From Actinomycetales bacterium (lineage in GTDB: Bacteria > Actinomycetota > Actinomycetes > Actinomycetales > JAHECE01): DNA of 10,554 bases. Numbering within the stretch: position 1 is the stretch's first letter; every line of letters begins with the position of its first letter. Positions 1 through 5,776 of the stretch are shown piece after piece. The translations under genes were made by a program, and so were the position numbers. Under the pieces are notes generated by a model, which saw nothing but the letters and a program-made list of their open reading frames with translations, made no database searches and was not told the DNA's origin. The DNA is taken from NCBI GenBank assembly GCA_024641895.1, contig JAHECE010000086.1, positions 1-10,554 of the forward strand, read 5' to 3'.

Positions 1-4
1 TCTA

Positions 5-1309
5 CTAGCTAGCCGGCCAGCTGGCGTCGATGTTCTTCAGCGCCTGGTCAAGAGTCTCCTGCTCCGTGACCCACGCCGTCATCTCCGTCCAGAACGAACC
101 CGAACCAACCTGACCCGGCATGAGGTCCGAGCCGTCGAAGCGGAACGCGTCCGCGCCAGCGACGGCGGAGGCAACGTTAGCCACCGTCTCGCTGATGTAC
201 TTCGAGTTGTCGAACGTGGAGTACGGCGACACGAACTCGTTGTTCACCTCACCGGCCCACACCTGACCGAAGTCGGGCGAGAAGAGCGCCTGGAGGACGG
301 TCTTCGTGGCCTCGTTGTCGTTGAACGCACCAGCGAGGTCGCCACCGCCGAGGACCGGCTGGCCGTCGAAGCCACCCTCGACCGGGGGCAGCAGGAACGA
401 GCTCACGTAGTCGGCCGGGGCAGCCTGGACCTCAGGCGGCCAGAAGCCGATCACGAAGTTGCCCTGGCGAGCCATGAAGCAGCCCGGAGGGTCCGCCACC
501 AGCGGCTGCAGGGCGTCGCCCCACGGCGTTGCGGCCATGCCCTGACGGTCCAGGACAGCGTTGCCCGGGGTCAGGATCAGCTTCTCGAACGTCTCGGCGG
601 CCTGCTTGACGACCGGCGAGTCGAACAGGACCTCGTGGCTCACCCACTGGTCGTAGACCTCGGGGCCACCGATGCGCAGGACGTACTCCTCGATCCAGTC
701 GGTGACGTACCAACCGGTCGCGGCCTGGGACTCGAAGCCGAAGCACCACGGCGGGGTGCCGTCAGCCTTGATCTGCGCGGTCAGTGCCTCGAGCTCGGCC
801 TGGCTGGTCGGGATCTGGTAGCCGGCGTCCGCGAACTCGCTGACGGGGTACCAGACGTTGCTCTTGACGTTGATCGACCACGGCAAGCCGTAGGTCTTGC
901 CGTCTGACTGCGCGATCTCGGCGAGGCCCGGGATGAGGTCCGCCGTGGCCGCCGGCAGGTCGATCACGTCGTCGAGGGCGACCATGTCGTCCTTGAGGTC
1001 GAGCAGCACGCCCGGCTGCGGGAACACCGCGATGTCGGGCGCGTTGTTGCCGCGGACCCTGCTCTGGATGACCGTGTCGAAGTCGGGGATCGTCGTGTAG
1101 GTGACGTCGATCCCCGTGCTCTCGCTGAGCGCTGCGATCTCGGCGTTCAGCGCTTCGGCGTTCGCGCCACCGATGGCGCCGATGATCTCGACCGAGCCAC
1201 CCCCGCCGTCAGTGCCGCCACCGTCGCTGCTGCCGCTGGAACACGCGCTCGCGACGAGCGCGGTCGCGGCTACCACTGAGGCAAGCCGTACCGCCTTCAT
1301 TCTCTGCAT
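5..1309 (-). CDS. AglE-like alpha-glucoside ABC transporter substrate-binding lipoprotein
   Basis: A 434-residue extracellular solute-binding protein (family 1 type), tethered to the outer face of the membrane, that should deliver alpha-glucosides such as maltose, sucrose or trehalose to an ABC permease. Residues 1-23 form a lipoprotein signal: positive start (R3, K5, R8), hydrophobic stretch 9-20, lipobox A-S-A-C with lipidated Cys23. A Gly/Ser/Asp-rich linker follows (24-39). The segments PDIAVFPQPG (91-100), PPWCFGFES (186-194), ATGWYVTDW (197-205), GGPEVYDQW (214-222) and DPPGCFMARQ (273-282) match the AglE-like subgroup as I know it. Cys189 and Cys277 could pair. The ATG at 1309 is chosen over an upstream in-frame start at 1456 because AAGGAG lies 7 bases before it and the signal peptide then begins at residue 1. 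The gene is read leftwards and its TAG stop is 4 bases from the window edge, so the permease genes are probably just outside. The family is secure; the exact sugar is inferred. Confidence 0.93.
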   Translation of the reverse strand: MQRMKAVRLASVVAATALVASACSSGSSDGGGTDGGGGSVEIIGAIGGANAEALNAEIAALSESTGIDVTYTTIPDFDTVIQSRVRGNNAPDIAVFPQPGVLLDLKDDMVALDDVIDLPAATADLIPGLAEIAQSDGKTYGLPWSINVKSNVWYPVSEFADAGYQIPTSQAELEALTAQIKADGTPPWCFGFESQAATGWYVTDWIEEYVLRIGGPEVYDQWVSHEVLFDSPVVKQAAETFEKLILTPGNAVLDRQGMAATPWGDALQPLVADPPGCFMARQGNFVIGFWPPEVQAAPADYVSSFLLPPVEGGFDGQPVLGGGDLAGAFNDNEATKTVLQALFSPDFGQVWAGEVNNEFVSPYSTFDNSKYISETVANVASAVAGADAFRFDGSDLMPGQVGSGSFWTEMTAWVTEQETLDQALKNIDASWPAS

Positions 1310-1383
1310 GACTGCTCCTTCGCCGTCAAGATGTGTGTCGAACAGGCCAAACCTGCCACACGAACCCGCGCCATGGAAGCGCG

Positions 1384-1405
1384 TTGTGTCACCGTTCGGA
1401 CACAA
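1384..1405. promoter_or_regulatory. Inverted repeat TTGTGTC-N8-GACACAA, possible operator
   Basis: Two perfect 7-bp arms (1384-1390 and 1399-1405) are separated by 8 bases. The right arm overlaps the candidate -10 TATTGT of the minus-strand transporter gene, and the rest covers the expected transcription start, a typical place for a repressor. The long spacer does not fit the contiguous LacI-type half-sites elsewhere in this window, so a different regulator would be involved if it is real. A chance repeat cannot be excluded. Confidence 0.35.
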
Positions 1406-1407
1406 TA
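1402..1407 (-). promoter_or_regulatory. Possible -10 element for the transporter lipoprotein gene
   Basis: On the minus strand this reads TATTGT, matching TATAAT at four of six positions. An imperfect -35-like ACTTGC lies 16 bases upstream (revcomp of 1424-1429). Transcription would begin near 1395, leaving a leader of roughly 85 bases. The -35 is poor, so this is a candidate only. Confidence 0.3.
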
Positions 1408-1451
1408 CTGGCAGTTCAGTTGCGCAAGTTGGCTGCCGGGAGGGTCGCTCC

Positions 1452-1465
1452 TGCAAGCGCTTGCA
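1452..1465. promoter_or_regulatory. LacI-family operator, perfect palindrome TGCAAGCGCTTGCA
   Basis: A perfect 14-bp palindrome with the central CG and A/T-G-C arms typical of LacI-family operators (TGnAAnCGnTTnCA class). It lies about 140 bases upstream of the transporter lipoprotein start and upstream of the candidate -35. It most likely controls the importer gene. Either the full-length LacI protein encoded at 5777-6796 or a LacI regulator in the transporter cluster outside the window could bind it. Its half-site TGCAAGC differs at the third base from the TGGAAGC-type sites at 5546-5561 and 5668-5683, which leaves open whether the same protein binds all three. Confidence 0.7.
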
Positions 1466-1611
1466 TCGTTTGGGGAGGCGACGACCGCTCTCCTACCGAC
1501 CAGCGCGGGGACCTACCAGCGCGCGGCGCGGTCCCAGGGGGAGCGCCCTTTACGCTACCCCCGTGAACATCAGGGCGGGACGCAATCCGCATCCTCGGTC
1601 GGCCGCGTGAC

Positions 1612-1617
1612 GGAGGG
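1612..1617 (+). promoter_or_regulatory. Shine-Dalgarno site that sets the GNAT start
   Basis: GGAGGG is followed by a 7-base gap and then GTG at 1625. This decides the start: the in-frame GTG at 1607 would place this site inside the coding region, and the nearer ATG at 1621 is out of frame. Confidence 0.75.
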
Positions 1618-1624
1618 CTCATGG

Positions 1625-2164
1625 GTGCGTCACGCCCGACCCCAGGACGCCACCACCGTCGCCGACATCCAGCTGCGCGCGTGGTTCGAGAACCACTCGG
1701 CGACACTGGGGACCAAGGTCCCCTTCCTCGATCCCGAGCCGATGCGCGGGTCCTGGGACGTCGCGATCACGAGCCCTCCGAGCGCCCGGCATCACGTCTT
1801 CGTCGCCGAGGAGGACGGCATCGTCGTCGGCTTCGCCGCGATGGTGCCCGCTGAGGTCGCCGCGGCGGGGTCGCCGACCTCAGGCTCGCGGGCTCAGACG
1901 TCCTTGGGGACGGCCGCCGAGATCATCGCGCTCGAGGTGGATCCGCGCCGGACCCGTCGGGGTCATGGCTCGCGCCTCCTGGCCGCCTGTGTCGATGCGC
2001 TTCGCGCCGCGGGTGCCGGGGTCGTGCGCACCTGGGTGCTCGAGGACGACGGCCCACGCGCCGGGTTCCTGACCGGCGCCGGCTTCAGCCCGTCGGGCAC
2101 GAGCCGGCAGCTCGACGCCCTCGGCCGACTCGTGCGAGAGGACGCCTGGTCAGCGCTCCTGTAG
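1625..2164 (+). CDS. GNAT-family N-acetyltransferase
   Basis: A 179-residue GCN5-related acetyltransferase that would move an acetyl group from acetyl-CoA to an unidentified amine. The N-terminus MVRHARPQDATTVADIQ is the usual first strand and helix of the fold. Strand 4 (AAEIIALEVDP, about 97-107) leads into the acetyl-CoA pyrophosphate loop R-R-G-H-G-S (111-116), the Q/RxxGxG/A signature, followed by the helix LLAACVDALRAAGA. The late segment RAGFLTGAGFSPSG is the common GNAT ending motif. The start is fixed by the GGAGGG site. The gene is convergent with dapB and the two coding regions overlap by 15 bases at their 3' ends. The substrate cannot be told from the sequence, and nothing ties the gene to sugar use other than position. 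Confidence 0.88.
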   Translation: MRHARPQDATTVADIQLRAWFENHSATLGTKVPFLDPEPMRGSWDVAITSPPSARHHVFVAEEDGIVVGFAAMVPAEVAAAGSPTSGSRAQTSLGTAAEIIALEVDPRRTRRGHGSRLLAACVDALRAAGAGVVRTWVLEDDGPRAGFLTGAGFSPSGTSRQLDALGRLVREDAWSALL

Positions 2165-2914
2165 GCGACTGAGCGCGAGCACGGGTTCGAGACCCACGGT
2201 CAGTCCCGGCAAACGGTGGACGGTCCGGACGGCCAGCAGGACTCCGGGCATGAAGCTCGACCGGTCGAAGGAGTCGGTGCGGATGGTGAGCTGCTCTCCC
2301 GGGTTGCCGAAGAGCACCTCCTCGTGCGCCACCAGCCCTCGCAGGCGCACCGCGTGCACCCGGACGCCGTCCACGTCGGCTCCCCGCGCGCCGTCCAGCG
2401 CGCTCGCGGTGGCGTCGGGTGACGGCCCGAGCCCCGCGGCACGCCGGCCCGCCGCGATGAGCCGCGCGGTGTGCACCGCGGTACCCGACGGCGCATCCAC
2501 CTTGTCGGGGTGATGCAGCTCGACGACCTCGGCGGACTCGAAGAACCGAGCCGCCTCGGCCGCGAACCGCATCGCGAGCACCGCCGAGAGCGCGAAGTTG
2601 GGTGCGACGAGGACGTTTGATCGCGGCGCCGAGCCGAGATGCTCGACCACCCGCCCGAGCGACTCCTCGCTCCACCCGGTCGCCCCGACGACGGCATGGA
2701 CGCCGGCATCGATCAGGGCGTGGACGTTCGCCTCGGTCGCCGCCGGAACCGTGAAGTCGACCGCGACGTCGGCGCCCGCGACGGCGGACAGCCCGTCTCC
2801 GACGTCGAGCGCGGCGACGAGGTCGAGCCCCGCCGCGTCTCCCACTGCTCGGCAGACAGCCTGCCCCATCCGCCCGCGCGCGCCGAGCACGGCCACCTTG
2901 ATCGGATCGCTCAC
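2150..2914 (-). CDS. dapB: 4-hydroxy-tetrahydrodipicolinate reductase
   Basis: A 254-residue cytoplasmic enzyme that reduces 4-hydroxy-tetrahydrodipicolinate to tetrahydrodipicolinate with NAD(P)H, in the diaminopimelate/lysine pathway that feeds peptidoglycan. The N-terminal Rossmann segment VAVLGARGRMGQ carries GxxGxMG (11-17), followed by DFTVP (53-57) and GATGW (77-81). The signature ELHHPDKVDAPSGT (132-145) contains the catalytic histidine H134 and lysine K138, equivalent to H159 and K163 of the E. coli enzyme. Length is normal for the family. The start is a GTG with no clear Shine-Dalgarno, and TAGGCT lies 6 bases upstream, which suggests a leaderless message from its own promoter. The 3' end overlaps the GNAT gene. 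In many actinobacteria dapB lies a short way downstream of pnp and an M16 protease; here sugar genes intervene. Confidence 0.96.
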   Translation of the reverse strand: MSDPIKVAVLGARGRMGQAVCRAVGDAAGLDLVAALDVGDGLSAVAGADVAVDFTVPAATEANVHALIDAGVHAVVGATGWSEESLGRVVEHLGSAPRSNVLVAPNFALSAVLAMRFAAEAARFFESAEVVELHHPDKVDAPSGTAVHTARLIAAGRRAAGLGPSPDATASALDGARGADVDGVRVHAVRLRGLVAHEEVLFGNPGEQLTIRTDSFDRSSFMPGVLLAVRTVHRLPGLTVGLEPVLALSRLQER

Positions 2915-2920
2915 CCGGCA

Positions 2921-2926
2921 AGCCTA
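2921..2926 (-). promoter_or_regulatory. Possible -10 (TAGGCT) for leaderless dapB
   Basis: The minus strand reads TAGGCT, then 6 bases, then the GTG start of dapB. This places the expected transcription start at or next to the first base of the start codon. Actinobacterial -10 elements often read TAGGNT, and leaderless genes are common in the group. I see no good -35. The same arrangement occurs before the LacI gene at 5777. Confidence 0.5.
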
Positions 2927-2948
2927 GTCGGGCCCCGCTCGCACGACC

Positions 2949-2990
2949 GACGCCGAGCACCTACCCCACGTGGGGTGGGCGCTCGGCGTC
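2949..2990. terminator. 42-base near-perfect palindrome, probable GH13 terminator
   Basis: The two 21-base arms meet between 2969 and 2970. All positions pair except one A-C mismatch (2959/2980), with one G-T wobble (2962/2977). The outer arms are GACGCCGAGC and GCTCGGCGTC; the centre is ACCCCACGTGGGGT. It begins 13 bases past the GH13 stop codon and ends upstream of the dapB promoter. No T-run follows on either strand, so as a terminator it would be the T-less hairpin type common in high-GC actinobacteria. It could insulate dapB from the sugar genes. Confidence 0.65.
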
Positions 2991-3002
2991 AGGTCGACGT
3001 CG

Positions 3003-4736
3003 TCAGGACGGCCGCGCCTTGAGCCACGCAGTCGCGTCGTGGGGCAGGGCGCCGGCCTCGAGCGGAACGCTCGAGAGCAGGACGTCCCAGTCCGTCCCGA
3101 GCTCGACGGGCGCCCCGGAGAGGTTGAGGACGCAGCGGAGCCCCGGACCGCGCTCGAAGTCGAGCACCTCGGGCGCCGAGTCCCGCCAGCTGAATGCCTC
3201 GGTGTGGAAGCCCGCGTTCTCGCGACGCAGCCGCAGCGCGTGCCGGTGGAGCCAGAGGACCGAGTCCGGGTCCGCGTCCTGCGCCTCGACGGTCAGGCCC
3301 GCCCAGGCCGCCGGCTGCGGGAGCCAAGGCTCCGTCGCCGCGCCGTCGGGGCTGAAGCCGAACGGCGGTGCGTCGCCGCTCCACGGAACGGGGACCCGGC
3401 AACCGTCCCGCCCGCGGATCGTATGACCGCTGCGCAGCCACATCGGGTCCTGCAACAGGTGGTCCGGGATGTCCTCGACATCGGGCAGACCGAGCTCGTC
3501 ACCCTGGTAGATGTAGGCGCCGCCGGGCAGCGCGAGCATCAGCAAGGCCGCCGCACGCAGCCGGCGCGTGCCGAGCCGGAGGTCCGTCGGGCTGCCCTGG
3601 CCGTCCGAGAGGTGGAGGGCGCCGGTGCGCGCGCGGCCGTAGCGCGTGGCGAGCCGGGTCTCGTCGTGGCTGCCCAGCACCCAGGTCGGCGGCGAGCCCA
3701 CCGGGGCCAGCACCTCGAGGGTGTCGTCGATGATCCGGCGGAGACCCGGGTCCCACGACGCCTTGAGGAACTCGAAGTTGAAGGCGGTGTGCATCTCGTC
3801 CCGAGCGAGGTAGAGGCCGAGCCGCTCGGCCCCGTTGACGACTGCCTCCGCCACGAACACCCGATCGCCGTCGTACTCGTCCCCGACGCGGCGCCACCGC
3901 TTCAGGATGCCGTGCACCTCGTCGACGTCCCAGTGGGGGTTGCCCACCCACGCGGCGGCGAGGAAGCGCAGGTCTCCGCCGTAGTCGGCGTCGGGATAGC
4001 CAGGGGTCTTGAAGAAGGCGGGTGCCGCATCGACGCGGATGCCGTCGACGCCGCGGTCGAACCAGAAGCGGAGGATGTCGTCGAAGTCCTGCTGGACCTG
4101 CTCGTTGTCCCAGTTGAGGTCTGGCTGCTCGGGAGCGAACATGTGCATGTACCACTGCCCAGGGCTTCCGTCCGGGTTGGTGGTCCGCGACCAGGCCGGC
4201 CCACCGAAGGCACTGATCCAGTTGTTCGGCGGCTCGCTGCCGTCCGGCCCCTTGCCTTCGAGGAAGAGGTAGCGCGCGCGCTCCGGGGACCCCTCCGGCG
4301 CGGCCAGGGCCGCCTGGAACCAGGGGTGCTGATCCGACGTGTGGTTCGCGACCATGTCGATGATCGTCCGGATGCCACGCTCGCCGGCTTCCGCGATCAG
4401 GGTCGTCGCGTCCTCGAGGGTCCCGTAGCGGGGGTCGATGTCCCGGTAGTCCGATACGTCGTAGCCGCCGTCGGCCATCGGGGACGGGAACCACGGTGCC
4501 ACCCAGATGGCGTCGACGCCGAGCGCCTCGAGGTACGGCAGCTTGGCACGCACACCGGCGAGGTCACCCTCCCCGTCGCCGTCCGCGTCGGCAAAGCTAC
4601 GCGGATAGACCTCGTACACGACGGCGTCCGCCCACCACGGCCGGTGCGCTCCGGCCCCGGACGCCGCACTCCCTGCCGTCTCCACGCTCTGCCCGGGACC
4701 GGGCGGAGGGAGATCAGGGTTTCGAGAGTCAGGCAT
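3003..4736 (-). CDS. GH13 family alpha-glucosidase
   Basis: A 577-residue glycoside hydrolase of the alpha-amylase family. It is most like actinobacterial alpha-glucosidases that release glucose from the non-reducing ends of imported maltose, sucrose or isomaltose-type sugars. No signal peptide is seen, so it is cytoplasmic. The barrel starts at WWADAVVYEVYPRSF (34-48). Conserved regions are I, DMVANHTS (127-134); II, DGIRVDAAPAF with nucleophile D236; III, VFVAE with acid/base E297; IV, VLGSHDETR with D358. QPDLNWDN (204-211) is the usual motif of this subgroup. The asparagine expected before H357 in oligo-1,6-glucosidase-like enzymes is Ser356. The C-terminal part (about 480-577) is the usual beta domain. 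GGAGG lies 6 bases before the ATG. A 30-residue Pro/Ser/Gly-rich tail precedes the fold. The gene follows a short LacI-like gene on the same strand and probably works with the AglE-like importer. Family certain; substrate inferred. Confidence 0.95.
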   Translation of the reverse strand: MPDSRNPDLPPPGPGQSVETAGSAASGAGAHRPWWADAVVYEVYPRSFADADGDGEGDLAGVRAKLPYLEALGVDAIWVAPWFPSPMADGGYDVSDYRDIDPRYGTLEDATTLIAEAGERGIRTIIDMVANHTSDQHPWFQAALAAPEGSPERARYLFLEGKGPDGSEPPNNWISAFGGPAWSRTTNPDGSPGQWYMHMFAPEQPDLNWDNEQVQQDFDDILRFWFDRGVDGIRVDAAPAFFKTPGYPDADYGGDLRFLAAAWVGNPHWDVDEVHGILKRWRRVGDEYDGDRVFVAEAVVNGAERLGLYLARDEMHTAFNFEFLKASWDPGLRRIIDDTLEVLAPVGSPPTWVLGSHDETRLATRYGRARTGALHLSDGQGSPTDLRLGTRRLRAAALLMLALPGGAYIYQGDELGLPDVEDIPDHLLQDPMWLRSGHTIRGRDGCRVPVPWSGDAPPFGFSPDGAATEPWLPQPAAWAGLTVEAQDADPDSVLWLHRHALRLRRENAGFHTEAFSWRDSAPEVLDFERGPGLRCVLNLSGAPVELGTDWDVLLSSVPLEAGALPHDATAWLKARPS

Positions 4737-4748
4737 GGAGGTCCTCCA
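4736..4748 (-). repeat. Inverted repeat over the GH13 ribosome binding site
   Basis: The minus strand reads TGGAGGACCTCCA: 6-bp arms around a single A. One arm contains the Shine-Dalgarno GGAGG and the other ends on the A of the ATG. The one-base centre prevents a simple RNA hairpin at full length, so any effect on translation would need a protein or another RNA. It may be chance. Confidence 0.3.
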
Positions 4749-4865
4749 AGGTCGTGCCCGCTACGAGGTCGTCGGGCTGTCGAGGTCATTCAGGCTCATG
4801 AAACACGCAGAAGGGGCGTGGCGTGGGCGGCTTGCGAGCCCTGTCTGGACGAACAACCGCACCGG

Positions 4866-4892
4866 CCCCGCCCAGAGCGCACTCGCCCGGGG
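4866..4892 (-). terminator. Hairpin just after the short LacI-like gene
   Basis: Outer arms CCCCG and CGGGG enclose an inner GAG/CTC stem with a CGCA loop, separated by an unpaired 4/3 internal loop. It starts 2 bases past the stop codon of the LacI-like gene and lies within the 158-base gap before GH13. It could stop or attenuate read-through into GH13. There is no T-run and the stem is interrupted. I see no strong promoter or LacI-type operator in the rest of this gap. Confidence 0.25.
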
Positions 4893-4894
4893 AA

Positions 4895-5473
4895 TCAGAC
4901 CGCGACGGACGCGGCCTGTGGGTCGAGGACCAACGAGCCGAGGATGCCGTCGATCGCGGCGCCGATCGTCGCCACGAGTGCCGCAGCGCCTTCTTGTCCG
5001 TCGTCGTCGGCGGTGCGGAGGTGCTCGCCGACGACCTCGGCCTGCCCCGCCACCGGCCCGGCATGAACGACTGTTCTCCTCACGCCCCCGGCGGCCAGAT
5101 CGGGCCCATCCGCTCGCACTCGGATGACACCGGCCAAGGCCGAGGGAACGCGCGCTTCTCCCGCGCGGTCTTCGTCGCAGCCGTCACAGGGGAGGACGAC
5201 GAGCAGGCAGCCCTTGGCCCAAGCCTGCTCCACGGCGCTCACGAGCATGCCCTCGGCTGAGCGGGAGAGACCCTGGTCGAAGACAAGCCCTACCAGGGGC
5301 GCCGCCTCGTTGCGTGCCCGAGGCCGGTACCCGACCTCGGCGGCCGCCCGGAGAACTCGCTCCCGCGTCTGCGCCGAGAGGCGACTCCCGGGCTGCCGCC
5401 GGGTGACGATCGACGCGGTGGTGAGCGAGACGCCAGCGCGTTCCGCCACGTCGCGCAGTCGCGCGTCGGCCAT
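4895..5473 (-). CDS. Short LacI-like DNA-binding protein (HTH plus partial effector domain)
   Basis: A 192-residue protein with the LacI-family N-terminus: helix-turn-helix LRDVAERAGVSLTTAS (6-21), then TRERVLRAAAEVGYRP (36-51). LacI proteins are usually 330-350 residues; this one stops after what looks like the first effector subdomain (strands LVGLVFD at 60-66 and CLLVVLPC after it, then ALAGVIRVRAD and RRTVVHAG). The hinge segment is also missing: about 13 residues separate Y49 from G62, against 18 at the same place in the LacI protein encoded at 5777-6796, and no ALAxGxT motif is present. The ATG at 5473 is chosen because GGAGG sits 5 bases upstream and the HTH then begins in the usual place; a start at 5518 would add an atypical tail. 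Only 158 bases separate it from GH13, too few for the missing subdomain, so a frameshift is unlikely to explain the length. It could be a compact regulator or a decayed paralogue. Confidence 0.75.
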   Translation of the reverse strand: MADARLRDVAERAGVSLTTASIVTRRQPGSRLSAQTRERVLRAAAEVGYRPRARNEAAPLVGLVFDQGLSRSAEGMLVSAVEQAWAKGCLLVVLPCDGCDEDRAGEARVPSALAGVIRVRADGPDLAAGGVRRTVVHAGPVAGQAEVVGEHLRTADDDGQEGAAALVATIGAAIDGILGSLVLDPQAASVAV

Positions 5474-5545
5474 GGATACCTCCGGGGTTGGTGACGGGTC
5501 GAGGCACGGGAGACCCAAGAGCCCGGCCCAGACGGGCCTTGCACA

Positions 5546-5561
5546 TCGGAACCGCTTCCAT
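5546..5561. promoter_or_regulatory. LacI-type operator 1 (TCGGAACCGCTTCCAT)
   Basis: An imperfect palindrome built on GGAA-N2-type arms (GGAAcCGCTTCC). It shares 14 of 16 bases with the site at 5668-5683. It lies 72 bases upstream of the short LacI-like gene and downstream of the minus-strand TTGACA, where a bound repressor would block transcription of that gene and possibly GH13. Confidence 0.65.
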
Positions 5562-5594
5562 GCCGATATTCAGAGTGACTCATCGAGAGCCGAC

Positions 5595-5600
5595 TGTCAA
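5595..5600 (-). promoter_or_regulatory. Possible -35 (TTGACA) for the short LacI-like gene
   Basis: A perfect TTGACA on the minus strand. At 17-base spacing the -10 would be CACTCT, which is poor, so the promoter is only a candidate. Operator 1 would lie about 10-25 bases past the -10. Confidence 0.35.
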
Positions 5601-5661
5601 GGCCCTTGAGGACGCCACATTGACCGTGACCAGCCCTCTACAGCGCTCTCGGCAGTGCGCC

Positions 5662-5667
5662 TATCCT
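5662..5667 (+). promoter_or_regulatory. Possible -10 (TATCCT) abutting operator 2
   Basis: TATCCT matches TATAAT at four of six positions and directly touches the operator at 5668-5683, so a repressor there would cover the start of transcription towards the full-length LacI gene. There is no good -35. Confidence 0.25.
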
Positions 5668-5683
5668 TCGGAAGTGCTTCCAT
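5668..5683. promoter_or_regulatory. LacI-type operator 2 (TCGGAAGTGCTTCCAT)
   Basis: GGAAG and CTTCC arms flank a TG centre. The 16-base site equals operator 1 except for the two bases CC/GT. It lies 93 bases upstream of the full-length LacI gene, suggesting autoregulation. Two such sites 122 bases apart could also let a LacI-type protein loop the DNA. Confidence 0.65.
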
Positions 5684-5764
5684 CCGCGGTGCGCGCCGGA
5701 CGCCCTACCCACCTCCTGACCCGACGCCGAGGTTGGGGAACGACGCGACCGCGATCGAGCCGGA

Positions 5765-5770
5765 TAGGCT
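5765..5770 (+). promoter_or_regulatory. Possible -10 (TAGGCT) for leaderless LacI gene
   Basis: TAGGCT, 6 bases, then GTG at 5777: the same hexamer, spacing and start codon as before dapB. There is no convincing -35 and no separate Shine-Dalgarno, which favours a leaderless transcript. This site is downstream of both operators. Confidence 0.45.
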
Positions 5771-5776
5771 GCCGCG

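Larger units (their letters stand above)
1310..1624. other. Divergent intergenic region (transporter lipoprotein / GNAT gene)
   Basis: This 315-base gene-free stretch holds the regulatory DNA of the transporter gene on the minus strand and the start region of the acetyltransferase on the plus strand. It contains a perfect LacI-type palindrome at 1452-1465, a TTGTGTC-N8-GACACAA inverted repeat at 1384-1405, and a weak possible 5' leader hairpin (GTGTG 1333-1337 with CACAC 1357-1361, and CAGG 1343-1346 with CCTG 1352-1355). I see no clear sigma-70-type promoter for the plus-strand gene, and no convincing small ORF. Confidence 0.7.
5474..5776. other. Divergent intergenic region between two LacI-type genes
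   Basis: This 303-base gap holds two near-identical LacI-type operators, a perfect -35 hexamer (TTGACA, minus strand, 5595-5600), a TATCCT touching the second operator on the plus strand, and a TAGGCT 6 bases before the plus-strand GTG. A 13-base inverted repeat TCAAGG-C-CCTTGA (5597-5609) overlaps the TTGACA. I see no credible small gene. Confidence 0.7.

Noticed and set aside
1198..1241. Gly/Ser-rich low-complexity repeat after the lipobox
   Set aside because: This is the usual flexible linker of actinobacterial lipoproteins, not a DNA repeat of interest.
1310..1456. Longer N-terminus for the transporter lipoprotein, starting at 1456
   Set aside because: It would put 49 residues in front of a complete lipoprotein signal and code through the operator and promoter region; AAGGAG before 1309 fixes the start.
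1331..1624. Longer N-terminus for the GNAT protein, starting at 1331
   Set aside because: The extra 98 residues look like translated non-coding DNA and the GGAGGG site supports 1625.
4737..4894. Remnant of the missing second LacI subdomain in another frame after the short LacI-like gene
   Set aside because: Only 158 bases are available and no frame there resembles LacI sequence, so a simple frameshift does not explain the short protein.
2970..5066. 698-residue open frame on the plus strand
   Set aside because: It lies antisense to GH13 and the short LacI-like gene. Its product is Arg/Val/Glu/Pro-rich with no recognisable domain, as expected from the complement of GC-rich coding DNA; the minus strand carries clear catalytic motifs.
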